Notes: generated by a model from the letters alone, not told the origin. 64,000 nucleotides of DNA from Burkholderia metallica (GCF_902832845.1 NZ_CADFDB010000020.1:1-64000), one strand, 5' to 3'; positions 37,294-47,040 are shown, counted from the stretch's first letter. Numbers and translations: made by a program.

Positions 37294-38349
37294 TCACGCC
37301 GCCAGCACCGCCCCCTCCGTCGCCTCCCGCACCGCCTGCTTCACGATCCGCGCGAGCCGATCGACGGTCGGCGTCGCCGACGACGTGCGCCGCAGCAGGA
37401 TCAGCGGCAGGCTGGGCAGCGCCGGCAGCCCGCACGAAGCCGCATCGAGCACGCGCACCGACGCCGGCAGCCCGTAGTGCGAGCGCACCGTCAGCCCGAG
37501 GCCGGCCGCCGCCGCGGCCCATAACCCGGCGAGACTCGGCGTCGTGAACGCAACGCGCCAGGGCATGCCGGCGCGGTCGAGCGCGGCGGTCGCCGCGCCG
37601 AAGAACCGGCACGGCCGGTCGAACACGACGAGCGGCAGCGGCTCGCCCGGCACGGCCATCGCGCCGATGCCCGTTTCGCCGCGCGGCGCCTCCGTGTCGT
37701 CGGCCTCCGTGCCGCCGCCCGGCGTGCCGAAACCGCCCGCGCCCGGGCCCGCCGCGCCGACCCACTGCATCGGCACGTGCGCGATCGCTTCGCTGTCGAC
37801 GCCCGCGCGCGCCACCAGCGCCGCCGATGCCGGGTCGCCCCACACCAGCGCGAGATCGAGCTGGTTCGCGTCGAGCCGGTCGAGCAGGTCGGCATTGCGC
37901 GCGACGCGCGCCTCGATCCGCACCTTCGGATGCGCGCGCGCGAACCGCCCGAGCACGTCGGGCAAAATCGCCTCGCCGAAATCCTCCTGCAGCCCGACGC
38001 GCACCCAGCCGTCGAGATTCATCCCGCGCACCGCCGCGGCCGCCTCGTCGTTCAGCTCGATCATTCGCCGCGCATAGCGCAGCATCGCGTCGCCGGCGTC
38101 GGTCAGCGCCAGCCCGCGCCCGGCTTTCACGAACAGCGGCGTGCCGGCCTGCTCCTCGAGCTTGCGGATCTGCGCGCTCACCGCCGACGACGAGCGCGCG
38201 ACGCGATCGGCCGCCTTCGCAAAACTGCCGAGATCCACGCCCGCGACGAGGCTGCGCAGCGCCGCCACGTCGAAGTTGGGCCGCACCCGTGCGGCATCGG
38301 CTTGCGCGAACGACTCGCCGTCGCCGCGCGGAACGTCTTGTCCGGACAT
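37294..38349 (-). CDS. LysR-family transcriptional regulator
   Basis: A 351-residue regulator with the winged HTH near residues 28-85 (VAALRSLVAGVDLGSFAKAA, SSSAVSAQIRKLEEQAGTPLF) and a ligand-binding domain from about residue 105 (VRVGLQEDFGEAILPDVL). The effector domain carries an unusual Gly/Pro-rich insertion (GAAGPGAGGFGTPGGGTEAD). An ATG at 38358 is an alternative start. Divergent from the MFS transporter gene 107 bp away, it likely controls that gene and itself. Confidence 0.9.
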   Translation of the reverse strand: MSGQDVPRGDGESFAQADAARVRPNFDVAALRSLVAGVDLGSFAKAADRVARSSSAVSAQIRKLEEQAGTPLFVKAGRGLALTDAGDAMLRYARRMIELNDEAAAAVRGMNLDGWVRVGLQEDFGEAILPDVLGRFARAHPKVRIEARVARNADLLDRLDANQLDLALVWGDPASAALVARAGVDSEAIAHVPMQWVGAAGPGAGGFGTPGGGTEADDTEAPRGETGIGAMAVPGEPLPLVVFDRPCRFFGAATAALDRAGMPWRVAFTTPSLAGLWAAAAAGLGLTVRSHYGLPASVRVLDAASCGLPALPSLPLILLRRTSSATPTVDRLARIVKQAVREATEGAVLAA

Positions 38350-38455
38350 CTCAACCATCCTGTTTTATCGAACGATCCATCAAGAACTTTCCGATTTTCA
38401 GGATGAATGTAGGCCGCCAGACTGTCGATGTCAATTTCCAACCGGGCCTGCCGTC

Positions 38456-39739
38456 ATGGATACCTCGTACGTCGCTTCCCCCTCCTCGCCCGCCCGCGCT
38501 GCGCGCGGTCCCGCCCATCGCTGGCGCGTGCTGGCCGCCGGCGTCGCCGCGAACATGAGCTTCTCCGCGGCGGCGGCCGGCATTCCGACCACGGCCGTCT
38601 GGATGCGCACGGCCTACCACCTCGACAACCACGCACTCGGCCTCGTGCTCGGCGCGCTCGGCTTCGGCGTCGCGCTGTCCGAGCTGCCGTGGGGCATGGC
38701 CGCCGACCGCTTCGGCGACCGCCGCGTGCTGCTCGCCGGGCTCGTCGCGACGGCCTCGATGTTCGCGCTGATGGTGGCCACGATCGTTCCGACCGCGCAC
38801 GGCGTGCCGCCGCTGCTGCGCGTCGTCGCGGCGATGTGCTGCGTCGGGCTGCTCGGCGGCAGCGTGAACGGGTCGAGCGGGCGCGCGGTGATGCGCTGGT
38901 TCGGCGAGCGCGAACGCGGGCTCGCGATGAGCATCCGTCAGACGGCCGTGCCGCTGGGCGGCGGCATCGGCGCGGCGCTGCTGCCGTCGCTCGCCTCGCA
39001 CCTCGGCTTTGCTGCGGTATTCGGCGCGCTGATGCTGCTGTGCGCCGGATCGGCGGCGCTGACCTGGCGCTGGCTGCACGAACCGCCCGCGGCCCCGGCC
39101 GTCGCGGCCGCCGCAGCCATTGCCGCGCCACGTGCGACCGGGCCCGCGCATCGTGCCGCCCCGCGCAGCCGCGGCCCGCTGACGAGCGGCCCCGTGTGGC
39201 GCATCGTGCTCGGCATCGGCGCGCTGTGCGCACCGCAATTCGCGGTGCTCACGTTCGCGACGGTGTTCCTGCACGACTTCGGGCGGCTCGGCCTCGCCGG
39301 CATCAGCACGGCGATGGTCGCGCTGCAGCTCGGCGCGATGGTGATGCGCGTGTGGAGCGGCCGCCATACCGACCGGCACGGCAACCGGCGTGCGTACCTG
39401 CGCGGTTCGGTGCTCGTCGCGGCCGGGTCGTTCGCGCTGCTCGCCGCGGCGACGGCCGGCAGCCCGGCTGTCCCGCTCGCGGCGATCGTCGCGATTCTCG
39501 TGTGCGCCGGCGTCTGCGTGTCGGCGTGGCACGGCGTCGCGTATACGGAGCTCGCAACGCTCGCGGGCGCCAACCACGCGGGCACCGCGCTCGGAATGGC
39601 GAACACGATCGTCTATCTCGGGCTGTTCGCGACGCCGCTCGCGATCCCGCCGCTCCTCGCGGCCGGTTCGTGGAGCGTGGTGTGGCTCGCGGCCGCGCTG
39701 GTCGCGGGCGCGACCTATCCGCTGTTCGCCGCGCGCTAG
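38456..39739 (+). CDS. MFS transporter
   Basis: A 427-residue inner-membrane protein with about 12 hydrophobic segments in two halves. The inter-helix motif of the major facilitator superfamily (GMAADRFGDRRVLL) is clear, and the second half repeats it as SGRHTDRHGNRRAYL. A hydrophilic loop rich in Ala/Pro/Arg (RAAPRSRG region) separates the halves. Substrate unknown; it resembles CynX/NimT- or OFA-like carriers. The divergent LysR gene is the likely regulator. Confidence 0.9.
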   Translation: MDTSYVASPSSPARAARGPAHRWRVLAAGVAANMSFSAAAAGIPTTAVWMRTAYHLDNHALGLVLGALGFGVALSELPWGMAADRFGDRRVLLAGLVATASMFALMVATIVPTAHGVPPLLRVVAAMCCVGLLGGSVNGSSGRAVMRWFGERERGLAMSIRQTAVPLGGGIGAALLPSLASHLGFAAVFGALMLLCAGSAALTWRWLHEPPAAPAVAAAAAIAAPRATGPAHRAAPRSRGPLTSGPVWRIVLGIGALCAPQFAVLTFATVFLHDFGRLGLAGISTAMVALQLGAMVMRVWSGRHTDRHGNRRAYLRGSVLVAAGSFALLAAATAGSPAVPLAAIVAILVCAGVCVSAWHGVAYTELATLAGANHAGTALGMANTIVYLGLFATPLAIPPLLAAGSWSVVWLAAALVAGATYPLFAAR

Positions 39740-39753
39740 CCGCCGCGCTTGCG

Positions 39754-40392
39754 TCAGGCCGCTTCCCGCGCCAGCGCGCGCCGGGCGGCCGGTCGTTCGG
39801 CCTCGCGCTGCGCATGAGCGGTCCACGCGGGATGCCGCGTCATGTCGAGCCCGATCGCGACACCCCAGCGATACAACACGAACAGGAACGGATCGACGAT
39901 CGAGTGGGCGCCGGGCTCGGCCCACATACGGCCGTCGGCCAGCGCCGCTTCGATCGTGTCGTTTGCGGCTTCGATCACGCCGCGCCCGTGCGTGCTGACG
40001 GCGCCGTGCAGCGCCGGATCGCCGATGAAGCGGCCCGGCCGCCACAGCGCGCCGTAGCCGACGCCGTGCACCCAGCCGACCAGCCACGCGAGCCATTCGT
40101 GGCACCGCGCCTCGCGCAGCGGATCGCCGAGCGGCAGCAATTGCGTGTCGGGATGACGGCGCGCGAGATACGTGAGGATCGCCGGCGTTTCGGTCAGCAC
40201 GCGCGGCTCGCCCGGGATCGCGAGCACCGGCACGCGCGCCTTCGCGTTGATCGCGAGATAGCGCGCTTCGAGATTCTGTTGCTGGCGCACGGAGACGATT
40301 TCGACGTCGAACGGCGCGCCGGTTTCCTCCAGCGCGATGTGGGCGGCAAGCGAGCAGGCGCCCGGCGAAAGATAGAGACGATATGCGTTCAT
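39754..40392 (-). CDS. Glutathione S-transferase family protein
   Basis: A 212-residue protein beginning MNAYRLYLSPGACSLAAHIA, the typical start of beta-class bacterial glutathione transferases, with the catalytic-Cys position in GACS, cis-Pro in ARVPVLAI and ETPAILTYL. The C-terminal helical domain includes HSIVDPFLFVLYRWG. It is divergent from a LysR regulator across a palindromic site, so regulation by that protein is likely. Confidence 0.92.
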   Translation of the reverse strand: MNAYRLYLSPGACSLAAHIALEETGAPFDVEIVSVRQQQNLEARYLAINAKARVPVLAIPGEPRVLTETPAILTYLARRHPDTQLLPLGDPLREARCHEWLAWLVGWVHGVGYGALWRPGRFIGDPALHGAVSTHGRGVIEAANDTIEAALADGRMWAEPGAHSIVDPFLFVLYRWGVAIGLDMTRHPAWTAHAQREAERPAARRALAREAA

Positions 40393-40478
40393 GGTGGCGT
40401 GGCCCGACGGGCTGTGGAAGACGGAACCGAGTGTAGGAACGCGGGCCCGCGCGCCGCAAACGATGAATTGTCGTGCTC

Positions 40479-40501
40479 GGGCATTAGTGTTACTAATACC
40501 C
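40479..40501. promoter_or_regulatory. LysR-type operator between the divergent gst and lysR genes
   Basis: Near-perfect palindrome with 10-bp arms around GTT: the core ATTAGT/ACTAAT (40483-40488, 40492-40497) is exact, and the outer GGG/CCC also match with one mispair. It fits the T-N11-A rule of LysR boxes and ends two bases before the lysR ATG. Confidence 0.75.
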
Positions 40502-40503
40502 GC

Positions 40504-41424
40504 ATGCGACGCATCCACCTTCCTCCGCTGCAGACGCTGCGTGCGTTCGAGACCGCCGTGCGGCTGCAGAGCTTCACGCGCGCGGCCGACGCGCTCGCGC
40601 TCACGCAAGGCGCCGTCAGCCAGCACATCCGCGCCCTCGAGGCGCAGCTCGGCTATCCGCTCTTCACGCGCGAGCGCAACGGCGCGACGCCGACGCACGC
40701 CGCGCACGCGCTCGCGCTGCAGGTCCGCCAGGGCCTGAGCGTGCTCGAACGCGCGTTCGAGCCGGCCCTCGCCACGCGCAGCCGCCCGCGCACGTGCGAC
40801 GTCACGCTCAACGTCAGCGTGCTGCCGAGCGTCGCCGAGCGCTGGCTCGCGCCGCGCCTGCCGCGCTTCTCGGCCGCGCACCCGCACATCGCGATCGCAC
40901 TGCACCCGGAGGTCGCGCTCGCGCCGCTGCGCAAGCGCGACCGTATCGACGTCGCGCTGCGCTACGGGCCCGGCGCGTGGCCGGGCGTCGTCGCCGAGAA
41001 GCTGATGAACGAGACGATCTTTCCGGTCGCGAGCCCCGCGTACCGCAATCGCGACGGCATCGCGCCACGCGCGCCGGCCGACCTCGTGCGCGCGACGCTG
41101 CTGCGCCATCCCGCGCAGCCGTGGGAACCGTGGCTTCAGGCCGCACGGCTCGACCTCACCGAATCCGCGCGCGCCCCGCGATTCACCGATGCGAATGCGC
41201 TGATCGACGCCGCGCTGAAAGGCCGCGGCGTCGCGCTCGCGCGCCGCTCGCTGATCGAACCCGAACTCGCGAACGGCTCGCTCGTGCGCGTGTCGACGGT
41301 GCGCGTGACCGACGTGTATGCGCACTACGTGGTGTGGCGCCCCGGCCATCCGCACGAAGCGGCCATCCGCACGTGGCTCGACTGGCTGCGCAGCGAGGTG
41401 CGGCGACGCACGCCGCGGCGCTGA
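40504..41424 (+). CDS. LysR-family transcriptional regulator, GcvA-like
   Basis: A 306-residue protein starting MRRIHLPPLQTLRAFETAVR, the typical GcvA/AmpR-like opening, with HTH SFTRAADALALTQGAVSQHI (about 21-40) and a substrate-binding domain (NVSVLPSVAERWLAPRLPRF, RIDVALRYGPGAWPG). Divergent from the glutathione transferase gene and sharing its palindromic site. Confidence 0.93.
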   Translation: MRRIHLPPLQTLRAFETAVRLQSFTRAADALALTQGAVSQHIRALEAQLGYPLFTRERNGATPTHAAHALALQVRQGLSVLERAFEPALATRSRPRTCDVTLNVSVLPSVAERWLAPRLPRFSAAHPHIAIALHPEVALAPLRKRDRIDVALRYGPGAWPGVVAEKLMNETIFPVASPAYRNRDGIAPRAPADLVRATLLRHPAQPWEPWLQAARLDLTESARAPRFTDANALIDAALKGRGVALARRSLIEPELANGSLVRVSTVRVTDVYAHYVVWRPGHPHEAAIRTWLDWLRSEVRRRTPRR

Positions 41425-41675
41425 CGCAACGCGACCGGCTGCACACGGTCATCATGAACGGCGACGCTGCCGCATACGCGATCGCATCCACGTAAAAGCG
41501 CCCTGCCCGCATCCGCATCCGCAAATATTGCGTGCCGCCGATCGCGCGAAAGCACTTGGTCAGGATGTCGAAAGCATCGTGCGATCACGCGCCGGTCGCA
41601 AACGATTCACCGAAACGTCGCATCGCATCGGCATACTCGAAAACGTTTCCCGATCAGCCTGCCAGGAGAGAAGTC

Positions 41676-41960
41676 ATGCATCGCGTTTCCGTCGTCGTCG
41701 TTCTTTGTGCCGCCGCTCTCGTCGCCGCCTGCAGCGACGACGCGCCGCACGACGCACACGCGACCGACGCATCGCAGCAGGCCGGCGCATCGGCCGGCTC
41801 CGCCAGCGCGTTCAACAACGATGCCGCCGCGAACCGCGCCGCGTCCGATGCCGCGCCGCTCGCGCCGCCCGTCGTGCACTACCCGCCCGATGACGACGAC
41901 GACGCGAAGCCCGCGGCCAATGCGGGTGCGTCGAGTGCCGCCGCGTCGTCGCCCGGCTGA
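41676..41960 (+). CDS. Small lipoprotein
   Basis: A 94-residue protein with a lipoprotein signal and lipobox LVAAC (Cys19). The mature part is low complexity, rich in Ala, Asp and Ser, with an acidic run (PPDDDDDAKP). AGGAGAG precedes the ATG. It lies 48 bp before the phospholipase C gene and may be co-transcribed. Function unknown. Confidence 0.8.
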   Translation: MHRVSVVVVLCAAALVAACSDDAPHDAHATDASQQAGASAGSASAFNNDAAANRAASDAAPLAPPVVHYPPDDDDDAKPAANAGASSAAASSPG

Positions 41961-42008
41961 TCCCGCCGCTTTCGTCCCCCGACCGCAGCAGAACCGAGGT
42001 GAAACAAC

Positions 42009-44126
42009 ATGACGTCATCGAGCCGCCGCCGTTTCCTGCATACCGTCGCACAATCCGCGGGCGCCGCCGTCGCCCTGAACGCCTTCCCCGAATCGATCCG
42101 CCGCGCGCTCGCGATTCCCGCCGCGCGCGGCACCGGCACGATCCGCGATGTCGAGCACATCGTCGTGTTCATGCAGGAGAACCGCTCGTTCGATCATTAC
42201 TTCGGACACCTGCGCGGTGTGCGCGGCTACAACGACCGCTTCCCGATTCCGCTGCCGAACGGCAAGCCGGTGTGGTACCAGCCGTCGAAGGCCGATCCGT
42301 CGAAACCGGTGCTGCCGTTCCGGCTGAACACGCTGACGACGAGCGCGCAGTGCGTCGGCGATCTCGACCACTCGTGGTACAAGACGCACGCGGCGATCGA
42401 CGGCGGCCGCTACGACCAGTGGCCAGCAAACAAGACCGACATGACGATGGGCTATCACGTGCGCGAGGACATCCCGTTCCACTACGCGCTCGCCGATGCG
42501 TTCACCGTGTGCGACCACTACTTCTGTTCGCTGCCGGGGCCGACGCACCCGAACCGTTCGTACCTGATGACGGGCACGGTCGATCCGACCGGCAAGTTCG
42601 GCGGCCCGCTGCTCGACAACAGCGACTATGTGGACGGCGACGGGCCGCCCGCGTACCAGCTGCTGTCGTGGACGACCTTTCCCGAGCGTCTCGAAGCGCA
42701 TGGCGTGTCGTGGCAGATCTACCAGCAGGGCACGACCGGCAACGATCCGTACAACGGCAACTACGGCACGAACGTGCTGCAGAACTTCGCGAACTTCATC
42801 AATGCGAAGCCCGGTTCGTCGCTGTACCAGCGCGCGCAGACGGCGCGCACGCTCGACAACCTGAAGGACGACGTGATCAACGACCGGCTGCCGCAGGTGT
42901 CGTGGCTGTGCCCGCCCGCCGCGTTCTCCGAGCATCCGAAATACACGCCCGCGTACGGCGCGAACTACACGTCGCAGATCCTCGATGCGCTCACGTCGAA
43001 CCCCGACGTCTGGCGCAAGACCGTGCTGTTCATCATGTATGACGAAAACGACGGCTTCTTCGACCACATCGTGCCGCCGCAGCCGCCGACGTCGGCCGCG
43101 CAGGGCGCGTCGACCGTGACGACCGACGGCGAGCTGCACACGGTCGTGAATCCCGGCCGCGGCGGCAGCTACACGGCCGACGGCCTGCCCTACGGCCTCG
43201 GGCCGCGCGTGCCGATGACGGTCGTGTCGCCGTGGACGAAGGGCGGCTTCGTGTGCTCGCAGGTGTTCGACCACACGTCGGTGATCCGCTTCATCGGCGA
43301 GCGCTTCGGCATCGACGAGCCGAACATCACGCCGTGGCGCCGCACCGTGTGCGGCGACCTCACCGCCGCGTTCGACTTCCGTTCGTCCGACGCATCGTTC
43401 CCGCCGCTGCCCGATACCAGCCAGTACCGCTCGATCGCCGACCAGCAGTGCACGTCGCAGCCCGCGCCGACCGTGCCCGCGACGCCGTCGCCGGTCGAGC
43501 CGCAGGAGCCCGGCGTGCGGCCCGCGCGTGCGCTGCCGTACGAACTGCACGTGAATGCGAGCATCGACGGGACGCGCCTGCGCATCGAGTTCGCGAACCG
43601 CGGCAACCAGGGCGCGCACTTCCACGTGTATGCGACGAACCGCACCGACGGCCCGTGGCGCTACACGGTCGGCGCGCGCCGCGTGCTGCATGCGGACTTC
43701 GACCTGACGGCGACGCACGGCGCGTACACGTTCGCGGTGTACGGGCCGAACGGTTTCGTGCGCGTGTTCTCGGGCAACGTGTCGGCCCCGGCCGTGCCGC
43801 ATCGCAATGCGGCGCAGCCGGAAGTGAAGGCCGGCTACGACGTCGCGAACGGGAACCTGTACCTGAAGCTGCGCAACCATGGCGGCGCGCACGTCACGCT
43901 CTCGCTGACCGACAACGCATACGGCGCGCCGCCGCGGCAGGTCACCCTGCACGGCGGCGACGAACGCGTCGAGCAGTATGCGCTCGCGTCGAGCCACCAC
44001 TGGTATGACGTCACGGTGAGCGACGGTGCGAACGGCACGTTCTCGCGCCGGTTCGCCGGCCACGTCGAGAACGGCCGGCCCAGTTACTCGGACCCGGCCG
44101 CCGTCAAGCCCGTCTCCGCCGTGTAA
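42009..44126 (+). CDS. plcN: Phosphocholine-type phospholipase C
   Basis: A 705-residue secreted enzyme that hydrolyses phosphatidylcholine. A twin-arginine signal (SRRRFLHTVAQSAGAAVAL) is followed by a phosphoesterase domain with the signature QENRSFDHYFGHLRGVRG, metal and catalytic regions SLPGPTHPNRSYLMTG and MYDENDGFFDH. Two C-terminal beta domains of the bacterial phospholipase C C-terminal type follow (about 510-600 and 610-700). This is the non-hemolytic/hemolytic PLC family of Pseudomonas and Burkholderia; hemolytic activity cannot be judged. Confidence 0.93.
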   Translation: MTSSSRRRFLHTVAQSAGAAVALNAFPESIRRALAIPAARGTGTIRDVEHIVVFMQENRSFDHYFGHLRGVRGYNDRFPIPLPNGKPVWYQPSKADPSKPVLPFRLNTLTTSAQCVGDLDHSWYKTHAAIDGGRYDQWPANKTDMTMGYHVREDIPFHYALADAFTVCDHYFCSLPGPTHPNRSYLMTGTVDPTGKFGGPLLDNSDYVDGDGPPAYQLLSWTTFPERLEAHGVSWQIYQQGTTGNDPYNGNYGTNVLQNFANFINAKPGSSLYQRAQTARTLDNLKDDVINDRLPQVSWLCPPAAFSEHPKYTPAYGANYTSQILDALTSNPDVWRKTVLFIMYDENDGFFDHIVPPQPPTSAAQGASTVTTDGELHTVVNPGRGGSYTADGLPYGLGPRVPMTVVSPWTKGGFVCSQVFDHTSVIRFIGERFGIDEPNITPWRRTVCGDLTAAFDFRSSDASFPPLPDTSQYRSIADQQCTSQPAPTVPATPSPVEPQEPGVRPARALPYELHVNASIDGTRLRIEFANRGNQGAHFHVYATNRTDGPWRYTVGARRVLHADFDLTATHGAYTFAVYGPNGFVRVFSGNVSAPAVPHRNAAQPEVKAGYDVANGNLYLKLRNHGGAHVTLSLTDNAYGAPPRQVTLHGGDERVEQYALASSHHWYDVTVSDGANGTFSRRFAGHVENGRPSYSDPAAVKPVSAV

Positions 44127-44186
44127 GCCCGGCGCCGCGGCGTGGCGCGGCCCTCGCCGTGCCGCGCGCGCCGCCTGCCCGACCCG

Positions 44187-44810
44187 TCAGATCGCGTGCG
44201 CGAGCGCGCGGTCGACAAGCGCGGCTTCGAAGCCGTCGTCCGTATCGCGAAAGCGCAGCGGCGCCGCGCAGTGGACGAGCGTGTCGATGAAATACTTCGC
44301 GCGCGGCCACGGCCCGAAGCCGGCCGCGGTGTTGATGTGCCCGGCGTCGCCGAGGTTCACGAACGCGCTGCCCAGGTGCTGCGCGAGCGTGCGCGCGTCG
44401 GCGAGCGGCATCCACGGATCGGTCTCGCTGCCGATCACGATCGACGGCACGGCGAGCCGGCGCGCGTCGAACGGCCCGGCGAACGTGAATTTCTTCGGAC
44501 TGGCCGGCGCGACGAGCAGCACGCCCGCGACGTCGCCCGCATGCGGCCACTGCGCGAGCGCATGCGCGGTCGCGAGGCAGCCGAAGCTGTGCGCGGCCAG
44601 CACGAACGGGCCGCGTTCGCGGTCGAGCAACGCGCGTACCGAGCGCGCCCAGCCCGCGAGATCGGGCGCGTCCCAGTCGTCCTGCTCGACGCGCAGCGAG
44701 CGCGGAAACTGCCTCTCGAGCCAGGTCTGCCAGTGAGCGCCTTCGCTGCCGTGCAGGCCCGGAACGGTCACGAGCCGCGGCGGCCACGCCGATTTGCTGC
44801 ATGCGCGCAT
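44187..44810 (-). CDS. Alpha/beta hydrolase, RBBP9/YdeN family
   Basis: A 207-residue small serine hydrolase with VPGLHGSEGAHWQTWLE at the start, nucleophile elbow AAHSFGCLA, and Asp and His in GSETDPWMP and GDAGHINTAAGFG. This family is short and without a lid domain. Substrate unknown. It converges with the phospholipase gene and diverges from ghrA. Confidence 0.92.
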   Translation of the reverse strand: MRACSKSAWPPRLVTVPGLHGSEGAHWQTWLERQFPRSLRVEQDDWDAPDLAGWARSVRALLDRERGPFVLAAHSFGCLATAHALAQWPHAGDVAGVLLVAPASPKKFTFAGPFDARRLAVPSIVIGSETDPWMPLADARTLAQHLGSAFVNLGDAGHINTAAGFGPWPRAKYFIDTLVHCAAPLRFRDTDDGFEAALVDRALAHAI

Positions 44811-45053
44811 GATTGCCCTCGCTTGCCTGAAAACGGGATTCGATTGTGGCGCGGCGCGCCCGGCGGCCGAACCAATATTTTGTGCTTTGCTTTTGCGTGG
44901 CCCGGCGAGCGGGGGACGACCGCCCGCACCGGGCCGCCCCGCGCACCGGCGCGATGCGCCGCGAAACCGTAGAATGTGGGCTTCCCGTCAGCTTCACACG
45001 GAACCGGGGCCGGGCGCCGACGCGCCGGGCGCCCGGTCGTCAGGAGACGCCCC

Positions 45054-45143
45054 ATGTCCGCTACGCCCGCCGGCGCGCCGCGCCCGGCTTCCGTCGCCGT
45101 TCCCGCTGCGCGCGTCGCCCGCACGCGCGCCGTCGTCCGATGA
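45054..45143 (+). CDS. Candidate 29-codon leader peptide upstream of ghrA
   Basis: ATG at 45054 is preceded by AGGAGACG and encodes 29 residues (MSATPAGAPRPASVAVPAAR and an Arg-rich end). Its stop overlaps the ghrA ATG as ATGA. That layout, with a good ribosome site upstream of this frame and a poor one directly before ghrA, suggests coupled translation. Arg, Pro and Val codons dominate. Function as regulatory leader is inference. Confidence 0.45.
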   Translation: MSATPAGAPRPASVAVPAARVARTRAVVR

Positions 45144-46081
45144 AGATCCTGTTCCATTCCCCGCACCAGGAAGCCGCGGCGTGGCGCGACGAGATCGCGC
45201 AGGCGCTGCCGGAAGCCGAACTGCGCGCGTGGCAGCCGGGCGACACGGCCGCCGCCGATTACGCGCTCGTGTGGCGCGCGCCGCGCGAATTCTTCACGCC
45301 GCGCGACGGTCTGCGCGCGATCTTCAACCTCGGCGCCGGCGTCGACGCGCTGCTCGCGCTCGAGCGCGCGCATCCGGGCACGCTGCCGCCGCACGTGCCG
45401 CTCGTGCGGCTCGAAGATTCGGGCATGGCGCGGCAGATGGTCGAGTACGTGACGCACGCGGTGCTGCGCTACCTGCGCCGCTTCGACGAATACGAAGCGC
45501 TGCAGCGCGCGCGCCGCTGGCAGCCGCTCGAACCGCATGCGCGCGCCGGCTTCACCGTCGCCGTGCTCGGCCTCGGCGTGCTCGGCACGCAGGTCGCGCT
45601 CGCGCTCGCCGCGCTCGGCCTGCCCGTGCGCGGCTACAGCCGCAGCCCGAAGCAGCTCGACGGCGTCACGACCTTCGCCGGCGACGGCGCGTTCGATGCA
45701 TGCCTGGACGGCGCGAAGGTGCTAGTCAACCTGCTGCCGAGCACGCCCGACACCGACGGCATCCTGTCGTCGCACGCGTTCGCGCGGCTCGCGCCCGGCG
45801 CGTATGTCGTCAACGTCGCGCGCGGCGCGCATCTCGTCGACGCCGACCTGCTCGACGCGCTGTCGAGCGGCCGGATCGCCGCCGCGACGCTCGACGTGTT
45901 CCATCGGGAGCCGCTGCCGGAAGACCATCCGTTCTGGCACGCGCCGCGCATCACGATCACGCCGCACAGCTCGGCCGAAACGCTGCGCGACGAAGCCGTC
46001 GCGCAGATCGCCGGCAAGATCCGCGCGCTCGAGCGCGGCGAGCATGTTGGCGGCATCGTCGACTACGCACGCGGCTACTGA
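45140..46081 (+). CDS. ghrA: Glyoxylate/hydroxypyruvate reductase A
   Basis: A 313-residue D-2-hydroxyacid dehydrogenase that reduces glyoxylate and hydroxypyruvate. The NAD(P) motif GLGVLG is at 144-149, with the catalytic Arg in VNVARGAHLVD, Glu in HREPLPEDHPFW and His in TPHSSAE. N-terminal MKILFHSPHQEAAAWRD fits the GhrA subgroup. The only plausible ribosome site is upstream of an overlapping leader frame. The HMG-CoA lyase gene follows after 26 bp. Confidence 0.92.
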   Translation: MKILFHSPHQEAAAWRDEIAQALPEAELRAWQPGDTAAADYALVWRAPREFFTPRDGLRAIFNLGAGVDALLALERAHPGTLPPHVPLVRLEDSGMARQMVEYVTHAVLRYLRRFDEYEALQRARRWQPLEPHARAGFTVAVLGLGVLGTQVALALAALGLPVRGYSRSPKQLDGVTTFAGDGAFDACLDGAKVLVNLLPSTPDTDGILSSHAFARLAPGAYVVNVARGAHLVDADLLDALSSGRIAAATLDVFHREPLPEDHPFWHAPRITITPHSSAETLRDEAVAQIAGKIRALERGEHVGGIVDYARGY

Positions 46082-46107
46082 ACCGACAGACCAATCAGGA
46101 GACAACC

Positions 46108-47040
46108 ATGACCTTCCCCACCGCCGTCAAGATCGTCGAAGTCGGCCCGCGCGACGGGCTGCAGAACGAGAAGACCTTCGTGCCGACCGACGTGAAGATC
46201 GCGCTCGTCGACCGGCTGTCGCGCGCCGGCTTGCGCAACATCGAAGCCGCATCGTTCGTGTCGCCGAAATGGGTGCCGCAGATGGCCGACGGCGCCGACG
46301 TGATGGCCGGGATCGAGCGCCGCGCGGGCACCGTGTACTCGGTGCTCACGCCGAACCTGAAGGGCTTCGAGAACGCGCTCGCCGCGCGCGCCGACGAAGT
46401 GGTGATCTTCGGCGCCGCGAGCGAGGCGTTCTCGCAACGGAACATCAACTGCAGCATCGCCGAGAGCATCGCGCGCTTCGAACCCGTCGCGAAGGCGGCG
46501 AAGGATGCGGGCGTGCGGCTGCGCGGCAGCGTGTCGTGCGCGCTCGGCTGCCCCTATCAGGGCGACGTGCCGGTCGCGTCGGTCGTCGACGTCGTCGAGC
46601 GCTTCGCGGCGCTCGGCTGCGACGAGATCGACATCGCCGACACGATCGGCGTCGGCACGCCGAAGCGCACGCGCGACGTGCTCGCGGCCGTCACGCGCGT
46701 GTTCCCGCGCGAACGCCTGTCGGGCCACTTTCACGACACCTACGGCCAGGCGCTCGCGAACATCTACGCGGCGCTGTTCGAAGGGATCGAGATCTTTCAC
46801 GCGTCGGTCGCGGGCCTCGGCGGCTGCCCGTACGCGAAAGGCGCGACCGGCAACGTCGCGACCGAGGACGTGCTGTATCTGATGCAGGGCCTCGACATCG
46901 ACACCGGCGTCGATCTCGCGCAGGTCGTCGCCGCCGGCGACTTCATCTCGACCGCGATCGGCCGCGCCAACGTGTCGCGCGCCGGTCGCGCATTGCTCGC
47001 CAAGGCGCAGAGCGCGGCCGACGCCGCGAACTGCGCATGA
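46108..47040 (+). CDS. mvaB: Hydroxymethylglutaryl-CoA lyase
   Basis: A 310-residue TIM-barrel lyase that splits HMG-CoA to acetoacetate and acetyl-CoA at the end of leucine and isovalerate breakdown. Key motifs are EVGPRDGLQNE, SVLTPNLKGFE, the metal-binding HFHDTYGQ and the active-site Cys loop GLGGCPYAKGATGN. An AGGAG site precedes the ATG. Its stop overlaps the start of the YbaK gene. Confidence 0.95.
   Translation: MTFPTAVKIVEVGPRDGLQNEKTFVPTDVKIALVDRLSRAGLRNIEAASFVSPKWVPQMADGADVMAGIERRAGTVYSVLTPNLKGFENALAARADEVVIFGAASEAFSQRNINCSIAESIARFEPVAKAAKDAGVRLRGSVSCALGCPYQGDVPVASVVDVVERFAALGCDEIDIADTIGVGTPKRTRDVLAAVTRVFPRERLSGHFHDTYGQALANIYAALFEGIEIFHASVAGLGGCPYAKGATGNVATEDVLYLMQGLDIDTGVDLAQVVAAGDFISTAIGRANVSRAGRALLAKAQSAADAANCA

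Noticed and set aside
39754-41355. 533-codon reverse-strand frame joining the glutathione transferase to sequence opposite the LysR gene
   Set aside because: The transferase has a canonical start at 40392; the extension is antisense to a well-supported LysR gene.
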